Source: Okapia johnstoni (lineage: Eukaryota; Chordata; Mammalia; Artiodactyla; Giraffidae). From it: a stretch of DNA of 64,000 bases. Each line of letters opens with the position of its first letter. Position 1 is the stretch's first letter. The position numbers and the translations under genes are program-made. Below are positions 44,968 through 55,690 of this stretch, in pieces. A model generated the notes under the pieces. It was not told where the DNA came from, searched no databases, and saw only the letters and a program-made list of their open reading frames with translations. The stretch covers positions 72,494,501 through 72,558,500 of the forward strand of contig CM044316.1 in the NCBI GenBank assembly GCA_024291935.2. The letters run 5' to 3'.

Positions 44968-45889
44968 AGCTAGAGTTAATATCTAGGATATCATCCAGCA
45001 GAAAAAAAGTGTAATAAAAGCTCAATGAAGAAAGAAACGCATTTCCTTCCCAAGGCCAAAGTCCCTGGTACTTAGACCACTATACTACCGGATGCTGATT
45101 TGGAGAACTTGCCATCTGGCTTAGGGCGATGCAGGTATTCTGTTGAAAGGGAAGTAACTCAGGCTTGAGGGAGAAGTGAGATTCTGCTGGTTGATTTCTT
45201 TTCATCCAGTCCCCAATGAGCAGGCTGCTTTTTTCAACCTGCATCTACACTTTCCATCCATCTAGAGTTGGGGTCACCTGGGATTTGGAGCAACCGGTTG
45301 CCATTTTGTTTGGTCCTTCCCTGATGCCAAGAAGGCACTTTTCTCTTTAATTTTTTGATCATGGAAAGGCTGATATTAAATATGTCATTGGAGGAGTTTC
45401 CCAATTGGAAATAATAAACATTTATCACCAGTTCTTTAGACTTATGGTCACTGCTTTGATGTATGTAGTATACTGTACAGATCGAGCCTGGAAATCTGTA
45501 CTTCACAATCAGTGTGTCATTCTACCCAGCTCCCTGGTTCAAGAAGCAGAAGGCCTCCTCTTTCTATCACCATAGCTTTCACGTACTTGAAGGAGTTGAG
45601 TCTGTAGGCTGGAGGATGCAAGGTGTGAAATAGGAACAACACGCCAGGCTTGGCAGGGTGGCAGCTTTCAGCAGTGGAGTGTTAAGGCCAATAAGCTATT
45701 CTGAAGCACAAGAACTATTGGAAATTGAAAAATACATCCGGCACTGTGTCAACACCATCACTTCAAGTCTAGTGTGCTGATGGAAAGATACCATCATGGT
45801 CTCTCTGGATGGCCTGGCTCCAGCCATGGCCTAGTTTTATTGCCCATCTCTGTTAGGGGATCATAGTTTGATAGCTGTTGTCATAATGC
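44968..45889. other. Unassigned sequence
   Basis: No gene or repeat recognised. The 90-codon minus frame at 45234-45506 has no motif. Confidence 0.4.
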
Positions 45890-46085
45890 CCAAAGAACAT
45901 TGAATTGGGACTTCAGGAGACCTGGATCATGGCCATTAATTAGCTGAAGGATTTTGGCCAAATCCCTTAATTTTTCTGTGTATAAATTTCTCATCTATAA
46001 AAATGAGCATGTAATAGTGCATATCTTACAGAGTTGTGTGAGAGTAAAATGGGGGTAAAATATGTGAGGAAATTTGAAAATACAT
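45890..46085 (+). repeat. MIR
   Basis: Sense MIR text: 'gaattgggacttcaggagac', 'ggattttggccaaatccctt', 'tctcatctataaaaatgagc', 'tatcttacagagttgtgtga'. Confidence 0.75.
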
Positions 46086-46114
46086 ATAACGACTTCCCAG
46101 GTGAGAGAGCTGAG

Positions 46115-46240
46115 ATCAAGTAAAAAAATAGCAAGTTAAGAGCTCAGAGACCGGGATTCTAGTTTGAGCTTTGCCATTTACTGACTGTACTCTAGCTGAG
46201 GCTCTGGTATCTCAAAAGTGCATAATAATCATTGTATTTC
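46115..46240 (+). repeat. Possible second MIR
   Basis: The order 'gagctcagagaccgggattc', 'gagctttgccatttactgac' fits the first half of MIR in sense orientation. The 3' part is unclear. Confidence 0.5.
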
Positions 46241-47885
46241 ATAAATGTGAGTGAGATATTCTTTGGGGTTATCAACCACACAGTCCTGTACAAATATGAA
46301 TCAAAACAGTGATTGATTTGGTGCCTTGCTACTCTCAAGCTGAGTAGCTGGCTAATTTTTATTTAATTAGCAATTTTGGTTATTATAGCCCTGAAAAGTG
46401 TTAGATTTATTGGACATTAGATTCTCAAGGCTTGACTCTAGCATTCCTCATCCACAATGAGCAGAGGTGAGGGCCCGAGAAGTGCTCCTGGAAGCCCTTT
46501 TGCTGCTTGGCTCTCTGGACCACATTTTGGTGGGCAGCACATTCTAACATTGCCCCTTTCAACAGCTTGTGCAACTGGATGTTGGAAGGTGGGTTCTGAG
46601 AACACTGCCTAGTTGACATTCAGAAGGGATACAATGCTTGGCATCAGCTCCTTAATTTGAGAAGCTTCTGCCAGAGCCATTGGCCAAAGCCCCCCTGGAC
46701 CTTGCTTGCTCTCTGGCTGGACACTGAGTAGAGAATCAGATTCAAAATATCTGGACAAACGTCAGAGCAGTGCAGACGTGTGGCTGCCAGGCTGGAAGGA
46801 GCCATATATTTTGATGAACTTTGTGGAATACTTGTCTTGGCAATTCTGTCTATGCCTTGGGAGGCTCTGCTGCATAAGGAGCGAAGCTTCAGGCAGGCTC
46901 TTCCTGGTGCTTTGCTTTTTTGCACTTTCTCCTCTGGTTCGTCAGAGGTTTCACAACTGATATCAACAGTGGACAGGGCAGAAACCTCAAGATTTCTGCT
47001 CCTGCTATTTTTCCTTTCACCTGGCTGTGGTGCTTTGGGATTTGAAGCATGCTGAATTTCAGTTCTGGCTTGTTAGGGCTGTGAACAGTTAACCTTGCTC
47101 TCTGATCTGAGAGGCAAACTGCCAGCTCCATTTTTCATCTGTTTACCTCTACAGTATCCCCATAGAGGGGAGCTGCAGCCAGCTGGGTGAAAAAATCCAA
47201 CCATTGTTTCTCTGCATGTTAAAATCTGAGAAGCCCCTGCAGTTTCAGGCAGGATGTCCTCATTGCAGGGTCTCAGAACAACTGTTAATAAACCAGTGGT
47301 CATGTGAACTGTCATGGGCCATGCCCAAGTTAGAGAAAGTCAGAAACACATGAACAGCAAGACACTTCCCAAAGATAGATGGGGATAGAATATATTTATG
47401 TGACTTGGGCAGCAAAGGAATGAGTGCAGGTTCTCTTGTTCTCATATCTAACTGAAGGCTGGAATAAAAAATATCAGAATGATTGAGAGTGGATTGACTT
47501 TTGTGCTTACACACTATACTACAAGTGCAGCCAAAATGAGTACTGTTTATACAAAACCAATCAGTTGCCTGTAGCTGATTTTGTTTCTGGTATGACTTGC
47601 TTTCCAATCAACCAAGTAAATATTTTGAATAATAAATGAAGAAGCAAGACAAAGAAACAAAAAGTAAGGGGTAGAAAGACCGGAACCAGGAGCTGAAAAA
47701 TTCATGTTTTTATTGCAAATCCACAAAGGGACTCCAGGCAGTTACACCAGGATAGATTTTCCTTCCTCCTCACATCATGCGTGTTCCTTTCCAATACATT
47801 TAGATGTGATTCTATGAAAGACATTTATTCATTCTTTTCTCGTAAAGGGGAAAGTTGGTCCTTGCTCTTTTTGCTTTCCTGAACT
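46241..47885. other. Unassigned sequence
   Basis: No supported exon. Overlapping frames on both strands (up to 115 codons at 47260-47607) have no recognised domain. This is one of the longer repeat-poor stretches. Confidence 0.4.
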
Positions 47886-47896
47886 AGAGCCACTGC

Positions 47897-48106
47897 CATG
47901 TGCTTAGTCACTCAGTCATGTCTGACTCTTTGCAACCCCGTGGACTGTGGCTTGCCAGGCTCCTCTGTCCCTGAGGTTCTCCAGGCAAGAATAATGGAGT
48001 GGGTTGCCATGCCATCTTCCAGGAGATCTTCCCAACCCAGGGATCGAACTCAGGTCTCCCACATTGCAGGCAGATTCTTTACCATCTGAGCCACCAGGGA
48101 AGCCCC
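47897..48106 (-). mobile_element. Bov-tA SINE with perfect 11-bp TSD
   Basis: Full-length antisense copy with a good B-box complement (gggatcgaactc). TSD agagccactgc lies at 47886-47896 and 48107-48117. Confidence 0.97.
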
Positions 48107-48301
48107 AGAGCCACTGCAGAAGGAACTTAAGTTAGAGGCTACTTGACATATTGCCTCAGTCAGTAGATTGTGTGTGCCATGGGAGCTGCAGTCATAGGCC
48201 CTGAGGTATTGTAGGGGGAAAAGGATTCCCTCCATTCCTATGGGAAGGCTGTTTTGTTCTTGGACTAGGGGTTGATAGTGGCAAGGGGTTTAGATATTGA
48301 A

Positions 48302-48359
48302 AGTGAAAGTGTTAGTTGCTCAGGCAGATTCTTTACCATCTGAGCCACGAGGGAAGCCC
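48302..48359 (-). mobile_element. 58-bp micro-SINE (internally deleted Bov-tA) with 12-bp TSD
   Basis: Only the extreme 3' tail (aagtgaaagtgttagttgctc) and the first 37 or so bases of the tRNA-like head (ggcagattctttaccatctg...agggaagccc) remain, joined directly. A perfect TSD, ttagatattgaa, lies at 48290-48301 and 48360-48371. In full copies both break regions contain CAG, so a microhomology-mediated deletion or template jump is plausible. Confidence 0.93.
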
Positions 48360-48371
48360 TTAGATATTGAA

Positions 48372-48994
48372 GGGTGTCTGCAAACGTTATGGCGTGTCCC
48401 TGTCTTCTTGGTGGACCATGTTCCTTCTTGGCAGGCTGTAAATCAGAATGAGAGCTGGAACCCATGGAGCTCTGACTCAGAGAGCCCCTTAGTGCTCTGC
48501 TGACGAGAAATAGAAGCACAGAAAGTAGACCAGAACCAGGGCCAAGTCCCCAGTTCTTCCTGCAAAAGATAGAAAAATGAAAGAGCCGTTTCTTCTCATT
48601 GGATGACTCAAATGTGGTGATGAAGGCAGGGAAGTTCCAGGCACTGCTGTTGGCAATGGGGCACTCTGTTGGTTTCTGCAGGGCAGAGCTGTTATCCAGC
48701 ACAGGGACACAGTGGTCACTTCCTCCTCTTCAGTCAGTTGCAGAGGGCAGTGCCAAGAAATGGAACACAGAGACCATAAAGAGCAGGAGAAGGAGACACC
48801 TTGGTATACAACACTCACCCTAATTTTGTGTAAAAGAACAGTGGTGTGATAGGAGGTTCAGTCCTCAACTTTCAAAGGACTGTAGAATTCCATTCATTCC
48901 CGAGTAACTGGAGCGAGTATCTTAGTGGGGAGTGAGACTCATCAAACTATCATTGTCATCAAATCACAGCCGATCTGTGCCTAAGTAGCTCTCC
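48372..48994. other. Unassigned, includes an exon-like patch on the minus strand
   Basis: Minus-strand open frames overlap here: 145 codons (48265-48702, its end reading into the micro-SINE) and 109 codons (48489-48818). A pyrimidine tract plus AG on the minus strand (AG = complement of 48560-48561) resembles a 3' splice site. One frame below it encodes a hydrophobic stretch (LALVLVYFLCFYF). I recognise no protein family and the frames conflict, so this is not called a gene. Confidence 0.3.
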
Positions 48995-49229
48995 CTGGGA
49001 CTTTCCTGGTGATCTAGTGCTTGAGAATCTGCCTTCCAATGCAGGGGACGTGGGTTCGATCTCTTGTTGGGGAACTAAGACCTGCACAGGGTATGGAGCA
49101 GCTAAGCTTGTGCACCACAGCTGCAGAGCCTACGTGCTCCGGAACCCGTGCGCTTAGCATTGAAGAGCCAGCGTGCTGCAACTAAGATGCAACACAGCTG
49201 GAAATAAAGAACTTAACTTTTTAAAAAAT
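48995..49229 (+). mobile_element. CHR-type tRNA-Glu SINE with 10-bp TSD
   Basis: Sense copy: head gggactttcctggtgatcta, B-box text gggttcgatctcttg, 'ggggaactaagacctgcaca', then CHR-2-like text ('agcctacgtgctccggaacc', 'agccagcgtgctgcaactaa') and an A-rich tail. TSD gtagctctcc lies at 48985-48994 and 49230-49239. Confidence 0.9.
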
Positions 49230-49284
49230 GTAGCTCTCCATGATTGTTGAGTGACAAATACTGTTCTGCTTTTTATATACTATT

Positions 49285-49430
49285 TATATATACTATTTCA
49301 CTTTTGATAAATGTAGAAAGTGAGGCATATAGAGTTTAAGGCCCAAGTTATTGTATAGCTCATTTTTTGCAGGTAAAAGGTGACAGCATAACCACCTGAC
49401 GGCCAGGCTGTGCTTTTAGTCACCATGATG
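49285..49430 (-). repeat. MIR, antisense
   Basis: Antisense MIR-like text 'agaaagtgaggcatatagag', 'caggtaaaaggtgacagcat', 'ccaggctgtgcttttagtca'. Confidence 0.6.
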
Positions 49431-50029
49431 TCCTCCTACCTCTGAAGTCAGGTTGTGTAACCTTAACTGAAGGGAGGAACCAAGAAGTTTCCTTTGTAAT
49501 AGACCTGGGCCTGTCTCAAACTGCTACCATTACGTTTTCTGTTAAGAAGTACTGAAGCAGTGTCTCTCTGGGTGGAGGCCACTTTCCATATATGAGTTAT
49601 GTGTCTCATGGGACCATCTTGAGATGCTGTTGAAGGAAGGTGGGACCTATCTTCATGTCTAGCTTCCTGCCAGGGAGGAAGTGAGACTGGGGAGATGGGA
49701 GATCTCTTTGTGTCCCTGGTTTCTAACTCCTGCCTCCAAACTCTATAAAAAGAAAACTTTGCTTTTGCTCACAGTCAGTGGACTCTTGCCTTATGGTGAC
49801 TCTCAGGCCAATATAGGTGGAGCTGCGTGGTTTCCATCTTAAACTTTTTGGTTCTAAAGATGTCTGTATTCGTTCTTTCTGTGACTGGACTAATCACTTT
49901 CCCTGAGGACTCTCAAAGCTAGTATGTTGCAAGCCCTGTTACTAGCTGTGTGCCAGCATGGCATCTAAGTGAATCTTGCTGCTTTATACAGTCTGAGGCT
50001 GTTGCATCGTGCACGCACACTGAGAATTG
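49431..50029. other. Unassigned sequence
   Basis: No gene or named repeat recognised. Confidence 0.4.
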
Positions 50030-50636
50030 TTATGTCTCCCTAGTGTGCTGTTTCTTTCCTCATAATGTAATAACCATCTTTATCCTTAATGATTTTTTTT
50101 TTGCCTTAAGCTACATTTAGTTTGATAGTAACATAGTTTACTACTTTTTTCGATTTGTATTTTTCTAATATATATTTTTTCATCATCTTTTTGTTCGGAT
50201 GTTTTAAATGTATTCTAAAGTATAGTGTTCACTTTTGCTCTTTTTATTCAATCAAGCAATCCTTTTTCATGGGCCGAATTTAGCCCAATTATTACCGGTA
50301 GATTTTTATTTATTTCTATCCTTTTTGCTTTTTCTCTTTTTCCTGCCTTTTCTGTGTTTTTTTCCTTTCTGCTGTCCTTTATATTGATGGGTTTTTCTCG
50401 ATTACCTCTCTTTGCTTAAAGTAATATATTCTAGTCCTAATCTTTGTAATGTTTACCTTAAAAAAACCTAACATGATTCATACCAGAAAATCAAGTTTCT
50501 CACTGTATCTATATTTCTCGTAAATATTGCATCAACTGTATAACAATTTACCGTCAATCAAAACCCTGTTTATTATAAGTTATTGTTGTCTAGTGGTTTA
50601 GTGCCAGTTAGTGTTAATCTTTATGTTACTTACAAC
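50030..50636. repeat. Ancient L1-like T-rich remnant, left part
   Basis: The text 'ccttaatgattttttttttgc', 'taagctacatttagtttgat' and the following T-rich sequence resemble the strand complementary to old L1M elements. Orientation and subfamily are uncertain. It may continue at 51866-52620 after the nested LTR block. Confidence 0.4.
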
Positions 50637-50681
50637 TGTATTAGTTAGGGTTCTCCAGAGAAACCAAACAAAGAGGATGTT
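50637..50681 (-). repeat. MLT1-type LTR terminus, left inverted arm
   Basis: The text tgtattagttagggttctcc continuing agagaaaccaaacaaagagg is the reverse complement of an MLT1 3' end (ggagaaccctgactaataca-type). It forms an inverted repeat with 51405-51446, 35 of 42 positions matching. Confidence 0.72.
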
Positions 50682-50700
50682 TGTGTGTGTGTGTGTGTGT
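50682..50700. repeat. (TG)n microsatellite
   Basis: About nine perfect TG units lie at the junction between the MLT1 terminus and the LTR-like block. Confidence 0.95.
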
Positions 50701-51404
50701 ATCCTGTGAAATAACAGAAAAGAAAATATATTGATCTCTGCCCCCAGATCCTGGTACAGAACTCCTAAAACCCTTGGAAATTCTAAAGAGATAAGAGTAC
50801 CAGGAGCACCTTTTGTTCTAAGATTTGGTCTTTGACTCTGGTTTCTGACACTGAAACTCCAAACCCTTTGGAATTTCTGGGAGTTAGAAATGTCTTTTGT
50901 TCTAATGAGGTGACTCTTGGTGGCTCCTTGATGGGGGCTGGTCATCGTATATACCAATCCATGCTTAGAAGCTTAGAATTTTCTGCCACACACCTCCATT
51001 CTCCAGAGAGGGGAAGGGGGCTGGAAATGGAGTTAATGATCAATCATGCCTACATTTATGATGCTTCCATAAAGATCCCAATGTGTGAGGTTCGGAGAGC
51101 TTCTGGGTCACTGAAGATGTGGAGGTGCTGGGAGAGCAGCATGCTCAGAGAGAGGATGAGTACTCCGGGGCTTCCGACACACCTTGCCCAGTGCATCTCC
51201 TCCATCTGGATGTCAGCTTTATTCTTTATCATATCCTTATATAATAAACTTACAAATGGTAAGTAGACTGTTTTCCTGACTTGTGTGAGCCACTATAGCA
51301 AATTAATTGAACCTAAGGAGGGAGACTTAGAAATCTCTGATTTATAGCTGATTGGTCAGAAGCACAAGTAACAACCTAGACTTGTGTCTGGCACACACAC
51401 TTAT
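50701..51404 (+). mobile_element. LTR-like element, family uncertain
   Basis: The text resembles a mammalian ERV LTR and its 3' flank: 'cttccataaagatcccaatg', 'gttcggagagcttctgggtc', 'tggaggtgctgggagagcag', a polyadenylation-type ataataaact near 51238-51247, then 'ctatagcaaattaattgaac'. The 144-codon frame at 50832-51266 lies inside it and is not a gene. Subfamily and limits need a library search. Confidence 0.5.
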
Positions 51405-51446
51405 ATCCTATTGGTTCTGTTTCTCTTGAGAACGCTGACTAATACA
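51405..51446 (+). repeat. MLT1-type LTR terminus, right inverted arm
   Basis: The text atcctattggttctgtttct through 'gaacgctgactaataca' is an MLT1 3' end in sense orientation. It mirrors the left arm at 50637-50678. Confidence 0.75.
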
Positions 51447-51865
51447 ATAAAAAGTAATATAAAACTTTAATACACAGGGGAGGGAGATAGATAGGGGGAG
51501 AGAGAGAGAAAAAATTTATCTAAAAATATTGACTCACATGATTGCATAGCTGGTAGGTATGAAGTCTGCAGGGTAGGCTGGCAGGCTGGAGACTGACGGA
51601 AGGATTACATTTCAAATCCAAAGGTGATCTGTTGGCAGAACTCCCACTTCTTCAGGGGAGATCAGTTTTTTTTTTTTTTTTTAAGGCCTTCAACTGTTGG
51701 GATGAGGCTTAGCCACATTGTGGAGGACAATTTGCTTTACTCAAAGTCTACTGACTTGAGTTAACCCATTCAAAAAATATTTTCACAGAAATATCTGTAA
51801 AGTTTCACTAAGTACCAGCCAAACTGATGAATAAAATTAACCATCACAATTACCTGCATTAGTTC
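51447..51865 (-). mobile_element. MLT1-type LTR body, antisense
   Basis: The text 'gcagggtaggctggcaggct', 'aaggccttcaactgttggga', 'caatttgctttactcaaagt' and 'aaaattaaccatcacaatta' is antisense MLT1-type LTR body, the expected continuation of the arm at 50637. It includes a 17-T run at 51666-51682 and a GATA/GA-rich tract near 51484-51510. Confidence 0.65.
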
Positions 51866-52620
51866 TTAGTTATCATCATTTTATATAGCCAGGGATTTAT
51901 TTAGATTTACCTATGTGTTTACCATTTTTTTCCCTGTGTCTAATTTGCTGTTATTCTACTCAAAGGACTGAGAGAGAGTAACTATCAGTTTCACAATTTT
52001 ATGCCCAGATAATTTATTATTTGAGAGTTAAAGATAGTATCCTGATAGGGACATTTTATTTAACAGTGGTTTGAAATCACAAGGCAATCCAAGGATTGCA
52101 TTTCTGATCAATTCTGAAAGATTCTAAAACATTTTCAGATGTTATTTCAAATATTGTCTCTCCATGAATTCTATTTCTGACGTGACTACTGATTATGTTG
52201 AGCATTCTCATTCTTTCTTTCATTATTTTTAATCTCCCTTTTGTATTTTCTGTCTCTTCATCTCTCTGTGTTGCATTTGGGATTGACTCCTTACACCAAA
52301 TTGTAGTTCATGAGTTCTTTCTTTCGATGTAATTAATTTGCAGTTTGAACCAACAATTGGACTTTTAATTTCAGTGCCTTTATTTTTAATTTCTAGCAGT
52401 TCTATTTTTTTCCTTCAAATATACCCATTCTTTTTAGATATTGTTTTGTACATTTTTCTTGTTTTTAATTTTCTGTCATTATTCTTAAACACTAATTCTA
52501 TAGTTTCTTTCTAATAGTTCTAAGATCTAGAGTTCTTAGAGTTTAATACTACTGTTGTATCTACTTCTCTCGTTCATTTGAATTGTTTCTTGGATGTTTT
52601 ATAATTTTCAGTTGTAAGAA
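51866..52620. repeat. Ancient L1-like T-rich remnant, right part
   Basis: T-rich text such as 'gttatttcaaatattgtctc', 'ttaatttctagcagttctat' and 'agttctaagatctagagttc' resembles antisense old-L1 untranslated sequence. Confidence is low and no frame survives. Confidence 0.35.
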
Positions 52621-53016
52621 GTCTTAAGCAGGACTTTGCCTGAAGGCTTTTGTCTGGCATGTGTTGGACGTATATCCTTCAGGAGTGGTTCTGCCTATGC
52701 CAGTTACCCCAGGTATCATTCACTTTAGATCTGTTTCTTTATTTTTTATTTATATAATAGTTTGCATCTGCAAATTGGGAGTGTGGGACTAGCGTATGCA
52801 AACTTTGGGTCTGATTCTATGTTATTTCTCACTTAGTGGATTTTGGGCCAAGTAGGAAGTATAAGTTTGAACCAGAAACCCAAATGTGGCATACCTACTG
52901 TTACACATTTTCAGGGAAGACTTTATCTCATCCACTCGGGTCCCAGGTCCAAATAGGCAAGCTTACTTGTTATTTCCCTAGACTAGTGGAGGAATTTTTT
53001 CTAAAATACCCTTGCA
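52621..53016. other. Unassigned sequence
   Basis: No gene or repeat recognised before the young L1. Confidence 0.4.
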
Positions 53017-53034
53017 ATGTAGGTGTAGATCTTT

Positions 53035-53351
53035 TTTAAAAAAAAAATTATTTATCTATTTTTTACTTTACAATATTGTATTAGTTTTGCTATACATTGA
53101 CATGAATCCACTATGGGTGTACATGTGTTCCCCTTCCAGAACCCCCCTCCCATCTCCCTCCCCATCCCATCCCTCTGGGTCATCCTGGTGCACCAGCCCC
53201 GAGCACCCTGTATCAAGCATCGAACTTAGACTGGCGATTCGTTTCACAACGATAATTTACATGCTTCAATGCCATTCTCCCATATCATCTCACCCTCGCC
53301 CTCTCCCATAGAGTCCAAAATACAGTTCTATACATTTGTGTCTCTTTTGCT
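53035..53351 (-). mobile_element. Young ruminant L1 3'-UTR insertion, 317 bp, 18-bp TSD
   Basis: Antisense copy with A-tail on the left (taaaaaaaaaattatttatc). The body is ruminant L1 3' UTR: 'ctatacattgacatgaatcc', 'gggtgtacatgtgttcccct', 'atccctctgggtcatcctgg', 'caccagccccgagcaccctg'. Flanks atgtaggtgtagatcttt (53017-53034) and atgtaagtgtagatcttt (53352-53369) differ at one base. It is heavily 5'-truncated and carries no ORF. Confidence 0.95.
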
Positions 53352-53566
53352 ATGTAAGTGTAGATCTTTAAAGATCCCAACTTTATGTGAAGATCTTCAT
53401 TTCGTCCCCTGCCTCTCCCACATATATGTTAGAACTTAAGCACTTTAGGTTCCTGAGGCTGGCAAAACTTCCAAGGATTCCTACTCTACTTTTCTCTTTC
53501 TTCTCCTCACTTTTGGCCCTTAAAATTTTCCCTTAACATTTGCATGAAATTTTTATGCATTTAAAG

Positions 53567-53608
53567 GTGTGTGTGTGTGGTATGTGTGTGCGTGCGTGCA
53601 TGTGTGTT
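53567..53608. repeat. Imperfect (GT/GC)n microsatellite
   Basis: An alternating purine-pyrimidine tract, gtgtgtgtgtgtgg then tatgtgtgtgcgtgcgtgca, likely to vary in length. Confidence 0.92.
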
Positions 53609-55269
53609 TGAAAGCAGAAAGAATCTGTGGGTATTTAGTTTAATGATATGGCTAGAAACAAAATTATAAATTATTTTGTAAAGCTACTACTAAAGCTACT
53701 TTCTATTGGCCAATAGAGCAAAACTATGCCCCTGCTATTGAAATTTACCTGTCTTTATGTATTCTTTCCACAAAGCTATATATCTGTGCGTCTGTCTCTC
53801 TTCCTCTCTCTTTCTCCTGTTCGTTTCAGTGAGTTTTCTCCAATAACTGGCTGACTTTCTTTCTCATCTTGTCAAGTCAGTCTATTATTTTTCCATCTCT
53901 GGAAGCTAACATAAGGCTTCCAAACAAGGGATCAGAATCTTCTAGTAGATCTTAAAGCTGATATCTGCCACAGCAGCTTTTCTCCTAATTGTTCTCTTTT
54001 CAGTGATTCCTGAAGCAAGATAAGCACAGTTTTTACTGATGACAGGCCTCAAGTTTCTAGAGAACAGCAACGGTGCCCAATTCAGAGCCACATCAGTGAA
54101 CAGCACAGAGTACAAAGGGTTAGCTTTTTGACATGACTCTGATGTTCAACAGCAAAGGAAAAACCAAGGGCCCAGGTACTTCAGAAACCAAAGTTTTAGG
54201 TCAGTTGTTGCAAAATTTATTTTTATATGATACTCAAGGTTTATTTTTAAGTAATAAGTTGCTCCTTTCAGGATAATGTTGTTAAGAAATTGAGCAAGTA
54301 CAGAAGCCATTGGGGAAATTAGTGAATTCCTTAAATTTTGGCAGAGGGTGTAGTTTTGTCGCAATCTCTACTTCTACTATGTTAAACCTCAGGAAACTAC
54401 TTTGTATAGGCTGGGCTCTTCTTCTGTCTGCCAAGAGAAAAGTTTCACAAGCAGAGTTGATGCATATCTACTAATTTATAGCCCAGAGGTTAAAAAGCTC
54501 AGGGACTGTTATGTCTAAAGCTCATGTTTTAAATTTGAGAGATAAGTTATCGGTTCCTATAAAATAGGAGTATATTCAACATAGTCAAGCTCTGATTCTA
54601 TTCTCTTCCTCCATTTCTCCATGAATTCTCCAGTCACTTTTTTCTGTATTAGGTGATGGGAAACTTTATTCAAAATATTTTTGTAATTCTATTTTTGTAA
54701 ACTTCTGTATTTGCTATGTCATTAGAGACATACTATTTAAGTATTTAATAAACTTGGCATTTAAGTTACTCATTCCTAGATGTCCTCCAGTATCTATCCT
54801 TTCTTCCTCTTCCTTCTTATCCTTCTCTTTTTTTTTTCTTTTGTAAGTATGAGAACCCCTAAGTTTAGCTTGGCATGTATAATCCCTAAGTTATATAACT
54901 TGGCCATATAACTGGAGGTTACGTTTCTCCTCTCTTTTGCATCTAGGTATGGCCAATGGAATGTGAGCAAAGGTGATACGAATACCTTTTGGTTCATGAT
55001 CTTAGAGGGAGGTCTTAGACAGCCATGCTGCTCTCTGGTGAATATAATCAACTAAATAGTACCCAAGGTCTTGCAAGAGACCACAGGGAGAAAAAAGAAA
55101 GAAAAATTCATGGGCCAAATGGCTTCACAGTCTTTTTGTTTTATATTTACCCATGTTTTAATATTTGTAACATACTTTTACATAGCATTTCCTCACGTAT
55201 AATTCTGTATGAGAGATGTCCTGTATTCACTTTCTGTAAGTAGATGATGACATCATCTGTAGTGTGATA
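53609..55269. other. Unassigned A+T-rich sequence
   Basis: No exon or family-level repeat is supported. The 85-codon minus frame (54794-55051) has a basic tail only because it translates a T/C-rich stretch in antisense. Confidence 0.45.
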
Positions 55270-55690
55270 AGATCTATAACACAAGTATGACCCAATGCTG
55301 CAGGAACAGAGAGAAGGAAGCCTAGATCACATTGGTAAACCTAAGGAAGGCTTTCCGGGGAAGAATGTGTGAACTTGGTCTTGAGAACTGAATATATTTA
55401 TCCAGGAGATTAATCCCAGCCATCAGTGGTGGGAATAACATTCCAGGAAGAAGGAACATTATGAACAAAGCCATGGCAGCATGAGAGAACATGGGGCATT
55501 CTGAGAACTGCAAGTGATTCATTATAATTGGAACATAGGGTAAGAGTTGGGAAGTGGAAAGAGATGGTGTAAGGAAGGCCATCTTTGTATGCCATGCTAA
55601 GGTGTTTGAGTTTTATATGACATCAATGAAGCTGAAAAGATTTTAAACAAGGAAGTAAGATGACTGGGTTTACATTTTAGGATGACCGCT
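55270..55690 (-). repeat. L2 LINE remnant, antisense
   Basis: Antisense L2-type text in order: 'aaggaaggctttccggggaa', 'ataacattccaggaagaagg', 'gagaactgcaagtgattcat', 'catgctaaggtgtttgagtt', 'gattttaaacaaggaagtaa'. It is longer and cleaner than the copy at 8070. Confidence 0.6.

Noticed and set aside
50832..51266. 144-codon plus-strand ORF
   Set aside because: It lies inside an LTR-like block; a polyadenylation-like ataataaact sits near its end. It has no recognisable protein domain.
53012..53311. 99-codon Pro/Ser-rich plus-strand ORF
   Set aside because: It is a translation of the antisense strand of the ruminant L1 3' UTR, whose C-rich stretch gives the proline run.
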